Shown here in pieces: positions 54,893-62,671 of a stretch of 64,000 nt of DNA. The first letter of the stretch is position 1. Each line of letters begins with the position of its first letter. Made by a program: the position numbers and the translations under genes. Source of the stretch: Rhodococcus tukisamuensis NBRC 100609 (lineage in GTDB: Bacteria; Actinomycetota; Actinomycetes; Mycobacteriales; Mycobacteriaceae); NCBI RefSeq assembly GCF_001894985.1, contig NZ_BCXG01000026.1, positions 1 to 64,000 on the forward strand, given 5' to 3'. The notes beneath the pieces are model-generated. The model did not search any database, was not told the DNA's origin, and worked only from the letters and a program-made list of their open reading frames with translations.

Positions 54893-55387
54893 ATGACCGA
54901 GACCCAGGTGACCTGGTTGACCCAGGATTCCCACGACAGGCTCAAGAGCGAACTCGACCAGCTCATTGCCAACCGTCCGGTCATTGCGGCCGAGATCAAC
55001 GAGCGCCGCGAAGAGGGCGACCTCAAGGAGAACGGTGGCTACCACGCCGCGCGCGAGGAGCAGGGTCAGCAGGAGGCGCGGATTCGTCAGCTGCAGGACC
55101 TGCTGAACAACGCCAAGGTCGGCGAGGCGCCCACCCAGTCCGGCGTGGCGCTGCCCGGTTCCGTGGTGAAGGTCTACTACGACGGCGACGACACCGACAC
55201 CGAGACGTTCCTGATTGCCACTCGTGAGGAGGGTGTTCGGAACAACGAGCTCGAGGTCTACTCCCCCAACTCCCCGCTCGGCGCGGCGCTGCTCAACGCG
55301 ACCGTCGGCGACACCCGGGAGTACACGCTGCCGAACAACAAGACCATGAAGGTCACGCTGGTCAGCGCGGAGCCCTACCACGCCTGA
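54893..55387 (+). CDS. greA: Transcription elongation factor GreA
   Basis: 164 residues, the family's length. The N-terminal coiled coil has [16 protein letters not shown] and [39 protein letters not shown], with the acidic tip (EEGDLKEN) that stimulates RNA cleavage in stalled polymerase. C-terminal [23 protein letters not shown] is the FKBP-like domain. Corresponds to Rv1080c. Start ATG 54893 after GAGGAG. Confidence 0.97.
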   Translation: MTETQVTWLTQDSHDRLKSELDQLIANRPVIAAEINERREEGDLKENGGYHAAREEQGQQEARIRQLQDLLNNAKVGEAPTQSGVALPGSVVKVYYDGDDTDTETFLIATREEGVRNNELEVYSPNSPLGAALLNATVGDTREYTLPNNKTMKVTLVSAEPYHA

Positions 55388-55408
55388 CGCGCGTCTGCTT
55401 CCTTCACG

Positions 55409-55440
55409 ACCCCGGTTCGAGCCTCGGCTCGGGCCGGGGT
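55409..55440 (+). terminator. Terminator of greA
   Basis: ACCCCGG and CCGGGGT arms with an inner CGAG/CTCG stem, followed by TTTTGTGTT. Confidence 0.85.
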
Positions 55441-55525
55441 TTTGTGTTGTGCCGGCCGGCGCCCGGTGCCGTCCCGGTCCCACGGTGGGACCGGGACGTG
55501 CGGGGCGGGCGGCGGGACCGGGCGG

Positions 55526-57463
55526 TCAGCTCGACGCGAAGTGCCGGCCCAGGAATTCGACCAGCTGATCCGGCTCCACGTCGTCCGCGGCGAGCAGGTC
55601 GAGCAGCTCGTCGCGCGCATCCGGGTCGACGGGTTCCATCCCGCCGAGGGCCCGCATCGACTCCCCGGTGGGCAGCACCCGGGCGCACAGCAGTGCCCCG
55701 ACGTCGAAGCTGCGGCTGCCCCACTCGTCGGTGACCTCGACCGGGTCACCGCCGCGCAGGTCCTGCAGCGTCAACGACTCGCCGGGCGCCGTCGCCAGCA
55801 CCTCGTACACCGATCGCGCGGTGCCGAGCCACTGGCGGGCCAGCTCGAGTTCCCCGGCCGGCAGCAGTTCGCCCCGGCGCTCGACGAACAGCTCGAACAC
55901 GCCGGCCTCGAACAACGTGACGTCGACGGCCAGGCCGCCCTCGAGCGCGCGGGGCAGGGCGTCCTCGTCGGACCAGTAGCCGGCCCGGATCTCGGCGAGG
56001 CTGTAGAGCAGGTCGAACAGTTCCGGTGTCCGCGCGAAGAGCTGCGCCTTGGTGTACAGCCAGGTCGCGTGGTCGTCGGCCGTCAGCTCCGACCGGCCGA
56101 GGTGGCACGACTTGTACTTGCGGCCGGACCCGCACCAGCACCGGTCGTTGCGGCCGAGGCCGGGATGCTCGGCGGCCTGGTACCGCTGCAGCACCTCGTG
56201 CAGCGCCTCCGACTCCCCGCCCTCGATGCGCCCGAGCAGCGACTGCGCCCGGGTCGCGTCGCCCGCGTCCGCGGCGAGCAGCGCGAGGTCGAAGATCGCG
56301 GGCACCCAGTCCGGGTCCCGGTCCAGCGCGCTCTCGTAGTGCGCCACCGCCGCCGAGACGTCGCCGAGCCGGTCCGCGGCCTTGGCCGCGATCCAGTGCG
56401 CCGACGCCTTCGCCCGCCGCGGCGCGTGTTCGAGCAGCGCCACCGCGACGGCGTGCAGCGCCGCGGTCCGGTCGTCCTCGGGCCCCGCCGCGAGGTCGAG
56501 CGCGGCGGCTGCGCTCACCGGGTCCGCGAGGCCGACGTAGGCCTCGGGCGACGCGGCCACCCGCTCCAGCGCCAACGCCATCGGGTCCTCGCCGTGCTCG
56601 GTCGCCTCGGCCACCTCGCGCACGAGGTAGGCGAAGTCCACCACCGCGCCGGCCTCCTCGGCGTGCAGTTCGTGCTCGCGCGCGATGATCCCGACCCGGG
56701 TGGCCCGGTGGAAGGCGTCGAAGTCGAACCCGCGGACCGCGAGGTAGTCGCTCTCCCAGGTGTAGCCGGCGGCCTCGATCAGCTCGGTGAGCGGCGCGAC
56801 CGGCATGGTGAACAGTGCCGGGTCGTCGGCCATCAGCTGCCACAGGACCGAGTCCGACGGCTCCGCGCTGCCCTCGGCGATGATGTCGCCCAGTCGGTCC
56901 GCGAGTTCCGGAGCCTCCTCCGTCCGGTCGACGCGGACCAGACGCAACTCTCCGCCCGCCAACCCGAGCCCGATCAGGTCGCCGGCGGCGTACCCGTACA
57001 ACGCGTCGGGCTGCAGCAGCAGCCGTTCCAGCTCCGGGGCGTCCGTGTCGAGTCGTCCCCGCTCCGCGAACACCTCGGCGTCGAAGTCGGGGAAGACCAC
57101 GCTGAACTCTTCGTCGGCGTCCGGACCGCCCGGCGCGACGAGCGCGGTCAGCGGCGTCAGGTCCGGGACGATGTCGAGGATGCCCGACGCGATCTCCGCC
57201 TCGGACATCCGATGGGTGAGCACCCGCCCCTCGAGCGCCGTGTCGAGCGCCGCGTAGCGACCGTCGGTGAGGTAGCCGAGCCCGGGTGCGTCGAGGTAGG
57301 CGATGAGTTCGGCCAACTCGTCGGCCGGCCCGTGCCCCGCCTCGGCCAGCAGGTTCGCCCAGTCCTCCGTGGACTGCGGGCCCCGCTCACGCAACAGCGC
57401 CATAGCGGCATCGGCGAAGCCGTCGTCGAAGAGGTCGTCGCGGGCATCGCTCGAATCGGTCAC
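55526..57463 (-). CDS. SEC-C motif and TPR-like protein
   Basis: 645 residues. The zinc motif RCWCGSGRKYKSCH lies at about residues 437-452, as in SecA C-termini and many unrelated proteins. Before it is a helical region (about 300-430) with two TPR-like helix pairs (AVAHYESALDRDPDWVPAIFDLALLAADAG). The function is unknown; a role in protein or nucleic-acid handling is only inferred. GTG 57463 was chosen where conserved-looking sequence begins. Confidence 0.8.
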   Translation of the reverse strand: MTDSSDARDDLFDDGFADAAMALLRERGPQSTEDWANLLAEAGHGPADELAELIAYLDAPGLGYLTDGRYAALDTALEGRVLTHRMSEAEIASGILDIVPDLTPLTALVAPGGPDADEEFSVVFPDFDAEVFAERGRLDTDAPELERLLLQPDALYGYAAGDLIGLGLAGGELRLVRVDRTEEAPELADRLGDIIAEGSAEPSDSVLWQLMADDPALFTMPVAPLTELIEAAGYTWESDYLAVRGFDFDAFHRATRVGIIAREHELHAEEAGAVVDFAYLVREVAEATEHGEDPMALALERVAASPEAYVGLADPVSAAAALDLAAGPEDDRTAALHAVAVALLEHAPRRAKASAHWIAAKAADRLGDVSAAVAHYESALDRDPDWVPAIFDLALLAADAGDATRAQSLLGRIEGGESEALHEVLQRYQAAEHPGLGRNDRCWCGSGRKYKSCHLGRSELTADDHATWLYTKAQLFARTPELFDLLYSLAEIRAGYWSDEDALPRALEGGLAVDVTLFEAGVFELFVERRGELLPAGELELARQWLGTARSVYEVLATAPGESLTLQDLRGGDPVEVTDEWGSRSFDVGALLCARVLPTGESMRALGGMEPVDPDARDELLDLLAADDVEPDQLVEFLGRHFASS

Positions 57464-57521
57464 CCGACGATCGTATGCGACCCCATCTGCCCCGCCGAAA
57501 CGCCGAAGCGCCGCCGCCACC

Positions 57522-58853
57522 TCACAGGATGCGGCGGACCTTCATCCCGTCGAACACCGGGCCCACCTTGACCACGTCGCCGGTCTGCGGTGCGTGCACC
57601 ATCTGCCCGTTGCCCATGTAGATCGCCACGTGTCCGGGCCCGCCCGACTGCCAGTTGCCGAACAGCAGGTCGCCCGGCCGGGCGGCCTCCAACGGGATCT
57701 CGACGCCGATGTTCCACTGCGTCTCGGAGGTACGGGGCAGCGTGAGCTTGTCGCCGGTCGCCGCGTACACCGCGTACGAGGTGAGGCCGGAGCAGTCGAA
57801 GCCGCCGCCGGACGGGCCGTTGACGTTGCCGCCGCCCCACACGTACGGCAGCCCGATGAACCGCAGCGCGGCCTCGACGACCTTGCTGCCGATGCTGCCG
57901 TCGGAGTTACCGAAGAAGGGCGCGAGGAGCATCGCGAACTGGGCCTCGGTGGCCCGGATCTTCTTCACGTACGGCTTGGTCTGGTTCTCGTAGTCCGGGA
58001 GACCCGACGGCATGCCCGCCGACCGGCGTACCGCACCCACGCCGGCGTTGTAGCCCGCGATGGTCAGGTCCAGCGTGTCGCCCTGGACCAGGCCCTGCTT
58101 CTTCCAACCGTCGATCTCGCCGTACATGTCGCACAGCAGGTGGCCGGACGCCATCACCGAGTCCGCGACGCCGAGGATGTCCGCCTTGCCGTCGCCGTCC
58201 GCATCCTTGCCGTACTTCTCCCAGGTACCCGGCATGAACTGACCGGGACCCTTCGCGCCGTCCCGCGAGACCGGCGCGGTAGGACCGAACCGGAAGCCGT
58301 TCTCCGCGTTGTACAGGGCGGCGAGGGTCGGTGCCTTGACGCCGTCGCAGATCTGGCCGGCCTTCTGCAGCCAGGGCACGAACACCGCGATGGCCCCGAT
58401 CGGCGCGAGCGACACCCCGGGGAAGGCCGCGGGCAGCGACGACACCGCACGGGAGAGGTCACCGGCGAACGGGATGTCCGCCAACGCCGGCGGGGTCTCG
58501 TAACGTGGTGCGGCCACGGCGGGCGCCGGCGCGGGCGGCGGTAGCTGCGCCGCTGGCGGGGCGGCCGGTACGACCGCTGCGGCCGGCGGCTCCGGCGGCA
58601 GGTACGGACGCGCCGCGTCCGAGGCCGCGGCGGCCGCGTCCGAGACCGTCTGCCGGGCCTGTCCCTGCACCTGCTCGGGCAGCATCTCGATCGCGTCGTC
58701 CAACTGCTTGGACGCGGCGGGCGATGCCGCCTCGACCGATTGAATCACTTGCGCTACTTGGTCTTTGACCGGAAGTGGAATGTCTGCACCCTGTACGAGT
58801 CCGCCCAGAGCGGTCGCAACAGCCACGATAACCGCGGCGGGATCAACCGGCAT
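57522..58853 (-). CDS. SLT transglycosylase plus NlpC/P60 peptidase, cell-wall hydrolase
   Basis: 443 residues. A hydrophobic stretch without a clear signal peptide starts the protein, then a helical and Pro/Ala-rich region (30-130), a lytic-transglycosylase domain (about 155-290, ALYNAENGFRFG...GAKGPGQFMPGTWEKYG) and an NlpC/P60 domain (about 310-443) with C354 (GFDCSGLTSY) and H408 (GPGHVAIYMG). It would cut both glycan and peptide bonds. ATG 58853 has GGAG 6 bases upstream. Secretion may use a non-classical route, which I note as odd. Confidence 0.85.
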   Translation of the reverse strand: MPVDPAAVIVAVATALGGLVQGADIPLPVKDQVAQVIQSVEAASPAASKQLDDAIEMLPEQVQGQARQTVSDAAAAASDAARPYLPPEPPAAAVVPAAPPAAQLPPPAPAPAVAAPRYETPPALADIPFAGDLSRAVSSLPAAFPGVSLAPIGAIAVFVPWLQKAGQICDGVKAPTLAALYNAENGFRFGPTAPVSRDGAKGPGQFMPGTWEKYGKDADGDGKADILGVADSVMASGHLLCDMYGEIDGWKKQGLVQGDTLDLTIAGYNAGVGAVRRSAGMPSGLPDYENQTKPYVKKIRATEAQFAMLLAPFFGNSDGSIGSKVVEAALRFIGLPYVWGGGNVNGPSGGGFDCSGLTSYAVYAATGDKLTLPRTSETQWNIGVEIPLEAARPGDLLFGNWQSGGPGHVAIYMGNGQMVHAPQTGDVVKVGPVFDGMKVRRIL

Positions 58854-59065
58854 TCGCAACTCCAAACTGCTTCGAGGTCCAATTGCGTACAACGGTAAGA
58901 CTTGGGACGTCACTGCGGAGCAATTTCGTCACCTTGCCTAACGTTTTGCCCACCATTCGCTGATGTGCTCCCAGTATCGAGACATTTCGGCGCCGTGTTA
59001 CCTGTTCCGGCAATTGCCAGCCAAAGTTCAGACAGTTCTCAGGAACGAGGCGGAGGCTGGAGTTC

Positions 59066-59368
59066 GTGAGCGTCACGCCGTCAGCACCACAACCCGTCCC
59101 GGGCCGTCCCGTCGACCAGCAGAGCGTCGAATCGGCCAACCACCCTCACCGGCCCTCCCGGGTACGACGCGCGATCGCGGCGTCCGGAGTGGTCGGGGCC
59201 CTGGGCCTCGGGTCGCTCGGTGTCGGTTCGCTGGCCGCCGCGCCCCTCGCCCTCGGCGCCGCAGCCGTCGCCGGGCAGTCGGTCTCCGCGTCCCGGGTCC
59301 TCGCGCCGGCCGCTCCAGTGGTCCGCGCCGGCACCGGACGCTTCGACGTCATCTCGGGTGGGTCGTGA
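59066..59368 (+). CDS. Small protein with one membrane span, coupled to apbE-like gene
   Basis: 100 residues. A polar N-terminus (about 1-32) with many prolines and histidines, then a long hydrophobic A/G/L/V segment (about 35-72), then VVRAGTGRFDVISGGS. The stop overlaps the next start by 4 bp (GTGA). It has no S/T-G-A-T flavinylation site, so it is not an obvious target of an FMN transferase. No family recognised. Confidence 0.6.
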   Translation: MSVTPSAPQPVPGRPVDQQSVESANHPHRPSRVRRAIAASGVVGALGLGSLGVGSLAAAPLALGAAAVAGQSVSASRVLAPAAPVVRAGTGRFDVISGGS

Positions 59369-60153
59369 CCGCGGTCGTGGACAAGGCCACCAAGAGCTGG
59401 TCCATGTGGGGCGTACGGGCGACGGTGGTGGTCGCCGACCCTGCCCTCCTCGATTCCGCATGGCACCTGGTGCGCGGGCACCTCGCCGGCGCCGATGTCG
59501 TCGCCAACGGGATCCGCGAGGACTCCGAGCTGGCAGCACTCAACAATGCGGCAGGTCGGCCCGTGCGCTTGAGTGCTGCACTGGCACAACAGGTTCGGCG
59601 AGCACTCGAGGCCGCCGAGCTCACCGACGGCGCCCTCGACCCCGTCGTCGACGCGCCGCGGCCGCGCGCCTGGCGGTCGGTCGTGGTGCACGACGGCGAG
59701 GTCACCCTGCCGGCCGGCACAGCCCTCGACCTGACCGCGACGTCACGCCCGGTCACCGCGGACCGCTGCGCGGAGGAGGTCGCGACCCTGCTCGGCTGCG
59801 GGGTCCTGGTCGGTCTCGGCGGCGACGTGTCCACCGCCGGACCGCAACCGGACCCCGGCTGGCAGATCAAGGTCGAGGACCTGCCCGGTGACCCGTCCTG
59901 CCAGGTGTCGATCCCGTCCGGGTACGGCCTGGCCACCGCGAGCACCGTCTCCCCGTTGCACCCGCACCCCGACGAACCGCCCCGCTGGCGGACCGTCACG
60001 GTGGTCGCCGAGTCCGCGTTCCGCGCGGCGGCGGCCGGCAAGGCCGCGGTGCGGATGGGCGACGGCGCGACCGCCTGGCTCCGGCAACTGCAGTTGCCCG
60101 CGCGCCTGGTGGACCGGGACCGCCACGTCACCCGCCTCGGCGGCTGGCCGTGA
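59365..60153 (+). CDS. Degenerate ApbE-like (FAD:protein FMN transferase) protein
   Basis: 262 residues. Features of ApbE can be followed: ELAALNNAAGRPVRLSAALAQQVRRALEAAELTDGALDP, then LVGLGGDVSTAG and GYGLATASTV. The central LDLGGIAKGYAADR box reads LDLTATSRPVTADR, and the HHIIDPxTG catalytic loop is replaced by LHPHPDEPP. It therefore may not attach FMN; a binding or regulatory role is possible. The upstream small membrane protein overlaps it by 4 bp. Confidence 0.7.
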   Translation: MTAVVDKATKSWSMWGVRATVVVADPALLDSAWHLVRGHLAGADVVANGIREDSELAALNNAAGRPVRLSAALAQQVRRALEAAELTDGALDPVVDAPRPRAWRSVVVHDGEVTLPAGTALDLTATSRPVTADRCAEEVATLLGCGVLVGLGGDVSTAGPQPDPGWQIKVEDLPGDPSCQVSIPSGYGLATASTVSPLHPHPDEPPRWRTVTVVAESAFRAAAAGKAAVRMGDGATAWLRQLQLPARLVDRDRHVTRLGGWP

Positions 60154-60157
60154 CCTC

Positions 60158-61378
60158 TCAGTCCTGGACCCGCACCTCGTAGCCCGCGGCATCGAGCGCG
60201 GCCAGCACCTGGGCGCGGTGGTCGGGGCCGCGGGTCTCCACGGTGAGCAGCACCTCCACCTCGTTGAGGTCCAGCGCGGCGCCGGTGCGCGAGTGCCACA
60301 CGTCGACGACGCTCGCACCGGACGCTCCGACCTTCTCCAGCAGCGTGGCCAGTCCGCCGGGCCGGTCCGGGATCCGTACCCGCACAGCGAGGTACCGCCC
60401 GGCCGCACCGAGGCCGTGGGTGAGCACATGAGTCAACAGCAGCGGGTCGATGTTGCCGCCGGAGAGCACCGCGCACACCGGACCGTCCGCCGCGAGCAGC
60501 CCGGACTGCCCGGTGAGCAGCGCCGCCACCGCGGCGGCACCGGCCGGTTCGACGACCAGCTTGGCCCGTTCCATGCACAGCAGCAGCGCCCGCGAGAGCG
60601 CGTCCTCACCGACCGTCACCACCTCGTCGACGAGCGCCGCGACGTGCACGAACGGCACCGCCCCCGGCAGGCCCACCGCGATGCCGTCGGCGACGGTCGA
60701 CAACGACTGCGCGGCAAGGGGTCTGCCCGCCGCCAGCGAACCCGGCCAGGACGCCGCCTGCGCCGCCTGCACGCCGACGACCCGAATCTCCGGGCGGACG
60801 GCCTTCACCGCGGCCGCGATGCCGGCGAGCAGTCCCCCGCCGCCGGTCGGCACCAGGATCGTGCCGACGTCGGGCACCTGGTCGAGGATCTCCACACCGA
60901 CCGTGGCCTGGCCGGCCACCACGTCGGCGTGGTCGAAGGGGTGGATGAGGATCGCGCCGGTCCGCTCGGCGTGGTCGCGGGCCGCCACCAACGCCTCGTC
61001 GACGGTCCCGCCACGCAGGTGCACCGTCGCGCCGTAGGCCCGGGTCGCGACGAGCTTCGGCAGCGACGCCCCGACCGGCATGAACACGGTCGCCTCGACC
61101 CCCAGCAGGCCCGCCGCCCAGGCCACCCCCTGCGCATGGTTGCCGGCGCTGGCCGCCACCACCCCGCGGGCCCGTTCCGCCGGGCTCAGGTTCGCCATCC
61201 GGCAGTAGGCGCCACGCACCTTGAACGATCCTGTGTGCTGCAGGTTCTCGCACTTGAGCAGGACCTCGTGACCGGTCCGCTCGGACAGCACCCGGGACTG
61301 CAGCATCGGGGTCCGGCGCACCACCGGCCGCAGCAGCGCTGCGGCCTCCGCGATCTGTTCCCGTGTCACCAACTCCAT
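60158..61378 (-). CDS. ilvA: Threonine ammonia-lyase, catabolic-like with ACT domain
   Basis: 406 residues. The PLP lysine K53 is in LQHTGSFKVRGAY; SAGNHAQGVAWAAGLLG and PTGGGGLLAGIAAAVKA are typical. A single C-terminal ACT domain (about 325-406) suggests feedback control, which separates it from the two-ACT biosynthetic form. It makes 2-oxobutanoate from threonine for isoleucine. ATG 61378 was chosen with AGGG upstream; GTG 61381 is equally close. Confidence 0.9.
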   Translation of the reverse strand: MELVTREQIAEAAALLRPVVRRTPMLQSRVLSERTGHEVLLKCENLQHTGSFKVRGAYCRMANLSPAERARGVVAASAGNHAQGVAWAAGLLGVEATVFMPVGASLPKLVATRAYGATVHLRGGTVDEALVAARDHAERTGAILIHPFDHADVVAGQATVGVEILDQVPDVGTILVPTGGGGLLAGIAAAVKAVRPEIRVVGVQAAQAASWPGSLAAGRPLAAQSLSTVADGIAVGLPGAVPFVHVAALVDEVVTVGEDALSRALLLCMERAKLVVEPAGAAAVAALLTGQSGLLAADGPVCAVLSGGNIDPLLLTHVLTHGLGAAGRYLAVRVRIPDRPGGLATLLEKVGASGASVVDVWHSRTGAALDLNEVEVLLTVETRGPDHRAQVLAALDAAGYEVRVQD

Positions 61379-61399
61379 CACGCCACCCTAGGCGGCGAT

Positions 61400-61453
61400 G
61401 CTGCTCGTGCGTGGTTGACCGGTCCGTGGACACGTCAACCACGCACGGGCAGC
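61400..61453 (-). terminator. Terminator of metB
   Basis: CGTGCGTGGTTGAC and its perfect complement (61434-61447) form a 14-bp stem that can be extended by a further GCTG/CAGC pairing, in the gap between metB and ilvA. Confidence 0.85.
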
Positions 61454-61461
61454 GGAGCTGC

Positions 61462-62604
61462 CTACGCCAGCGCCTGCGCCACGTCGGCGAGCAGGTCCGC
61501 GGCGTCCTCGATGCCGACGGACAGGCGCACCAGGTCGTCCGGCACCTCCAGAGCCGAACCGGCGGTCGACGCGTGCGTCATCGCGCCGGGGTGCTCGATC
61601 AGCGACTCGACGCCGCCGAGAGACTCGGCGAGCGTGAAGATCTCAGTGCGCGAGCAGAAGTCGAGCGCCGCCTGCTTGCCCCCGGCGAGCCGGACCGAGA
61701 TCATGCCGCCGAACCGGCGCATCTGCTTGTCGGCGACCTTGTGGCCGGGGTGCGACTCGAGGCCCGGGTAGATGACCTGGGAGACGGCGGCGTGCCCGGC
61801 GAGCAGCTCGACCACCCGCTCGGCGTTGTCGCAGTGCCGGTCCATCCGCAGCGCGAGGGTCTTGATGCCGCGCATGGTCAGGAACGCGTCGAACGGTCCG
61901 GGCACCGCGCCCGCACCGTTCTGCAGGAAGGCGAACTTGGTGTCGAGTTCCTCGTCGTCGGTGACGAGCGCGCCGCCCACCACGTCGGAGTGCCCGCCGA
62001 TGTACTTGGTGGTCGAGTGCAGCGCGATGTCCGCACCCAGGCTCAACGGCTGCTGCAGGTACGGGGACGCAAAGGTGTTGTCCACCACCAGCTTCGCGCC
62101 GCCCTCGTGCGCGACCGCGGCGATGGCCTCGATGTCGCCGATGTTGAGGAGCGGGTTGGTCGGGGTCTCGACCCACACCAGCTTGGTGTTCGGCCGGATC
62201 GCCGCGCGGACCGCATCGACGTCGGACACCGCGGCGGGGGTGTACTCGATCCCCCACTCGGTGAACACCTTGTCGATCAGCCGGAAGGTTCCGCCGTACG
62301 CGTCGTTCGGGATCACCAGGTGATCGCCCGGCCGCAGCACCGACCGCAGCAGGCAGTCGGTGGCGGCCATGCCGGAGGCGAACGCGCGGCCGTAGGTGCC
62401 GGACTCGAGTGCCGCCAGGTTGGCCTCGAGCGGGCGCCGGGTCGGGTTGCCGGTGCGCGCGTACTCGAACCCGTTACGCATGCCGCCGACGCCGTCCTGG
62501 GCGAAGGTGGAACTCGCGTAGATCGGCACGTTCACCGCACCGGTCTGCGGGTCCGGCTCGTAGCCGGCGTGGATGGCCTTTGTGGAGAATCCCTGCTCGC
62601 TCAT
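61462..62604 (-). CDS. metB: Cystathionine gamma-synthase
   Basis: 380 residues. The PLP lysine K200 lies in LHSTTKYIGGHSDVVGGAL; YARTGNPTRRPLEANLAALE and VDNTFASPYLQQPLSLGAD are family marks. Makes cystathionine from cysteine and an acylhomoserine, or can run in the reverse direction as a gamma-lyase. Corresponds to Rv1079. It follows cbs on the same strand, a transsulfuration pair. Confidence 0.94.
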   Translation of the reverse strand: MSEQGFSTKAIHAGYEPDPQTGAVNVPIYASSTFAQDGVGGMRNGFEYARTGNPTRRPLEANLAALESGTYGRAFASGMAATDCLLRSVLRPGDHLVIPNDAYGGTFRLIDKVFTEWGIEYTPAAVSDVDAVRAAIRPNTKLVWVETPTNPLLNIGDIEAIAAVAHEGGAKLVVDNTFASPYLQQPLSLGADIALHSTTKYIGGHSDVVGGALVTDDEELDTKFAFLQNGAGAVPGPFDAFLTMRGIKTLALRMDRHCDNAERVVELLAGHAAVSQVIYPGLESHPGHKVADKQMRRFGGMISVRLAGGKQAALDFCSRTEIFTLAESLGGVESLIEHPGAMTHASTAGSALEVPDDLVRLSVGIEDAADLLADVAQALA

Positions 62605-62671
62605 GCCGACCAGCCTAGCCAGCGGGCCGAGGGACCGGGCGACCAGAAGGGCCGCCCGGTCCGACGGAGGT

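Noticed and set aside
58854-59065. Possible c-di-AMP (ydaO) riboswitch before the NlpC/P60 gene
   Set aside because: The gene type is a classic target, but the conserved purine-rich core (GGGGGAACC-like) is not present on the minus strand.
62605-62671. Possible SAM riboswitch before metB
   Set aside because: The gap is only 67 bp and metB probably belongs to the cbs transcript; no fitting structure seen.
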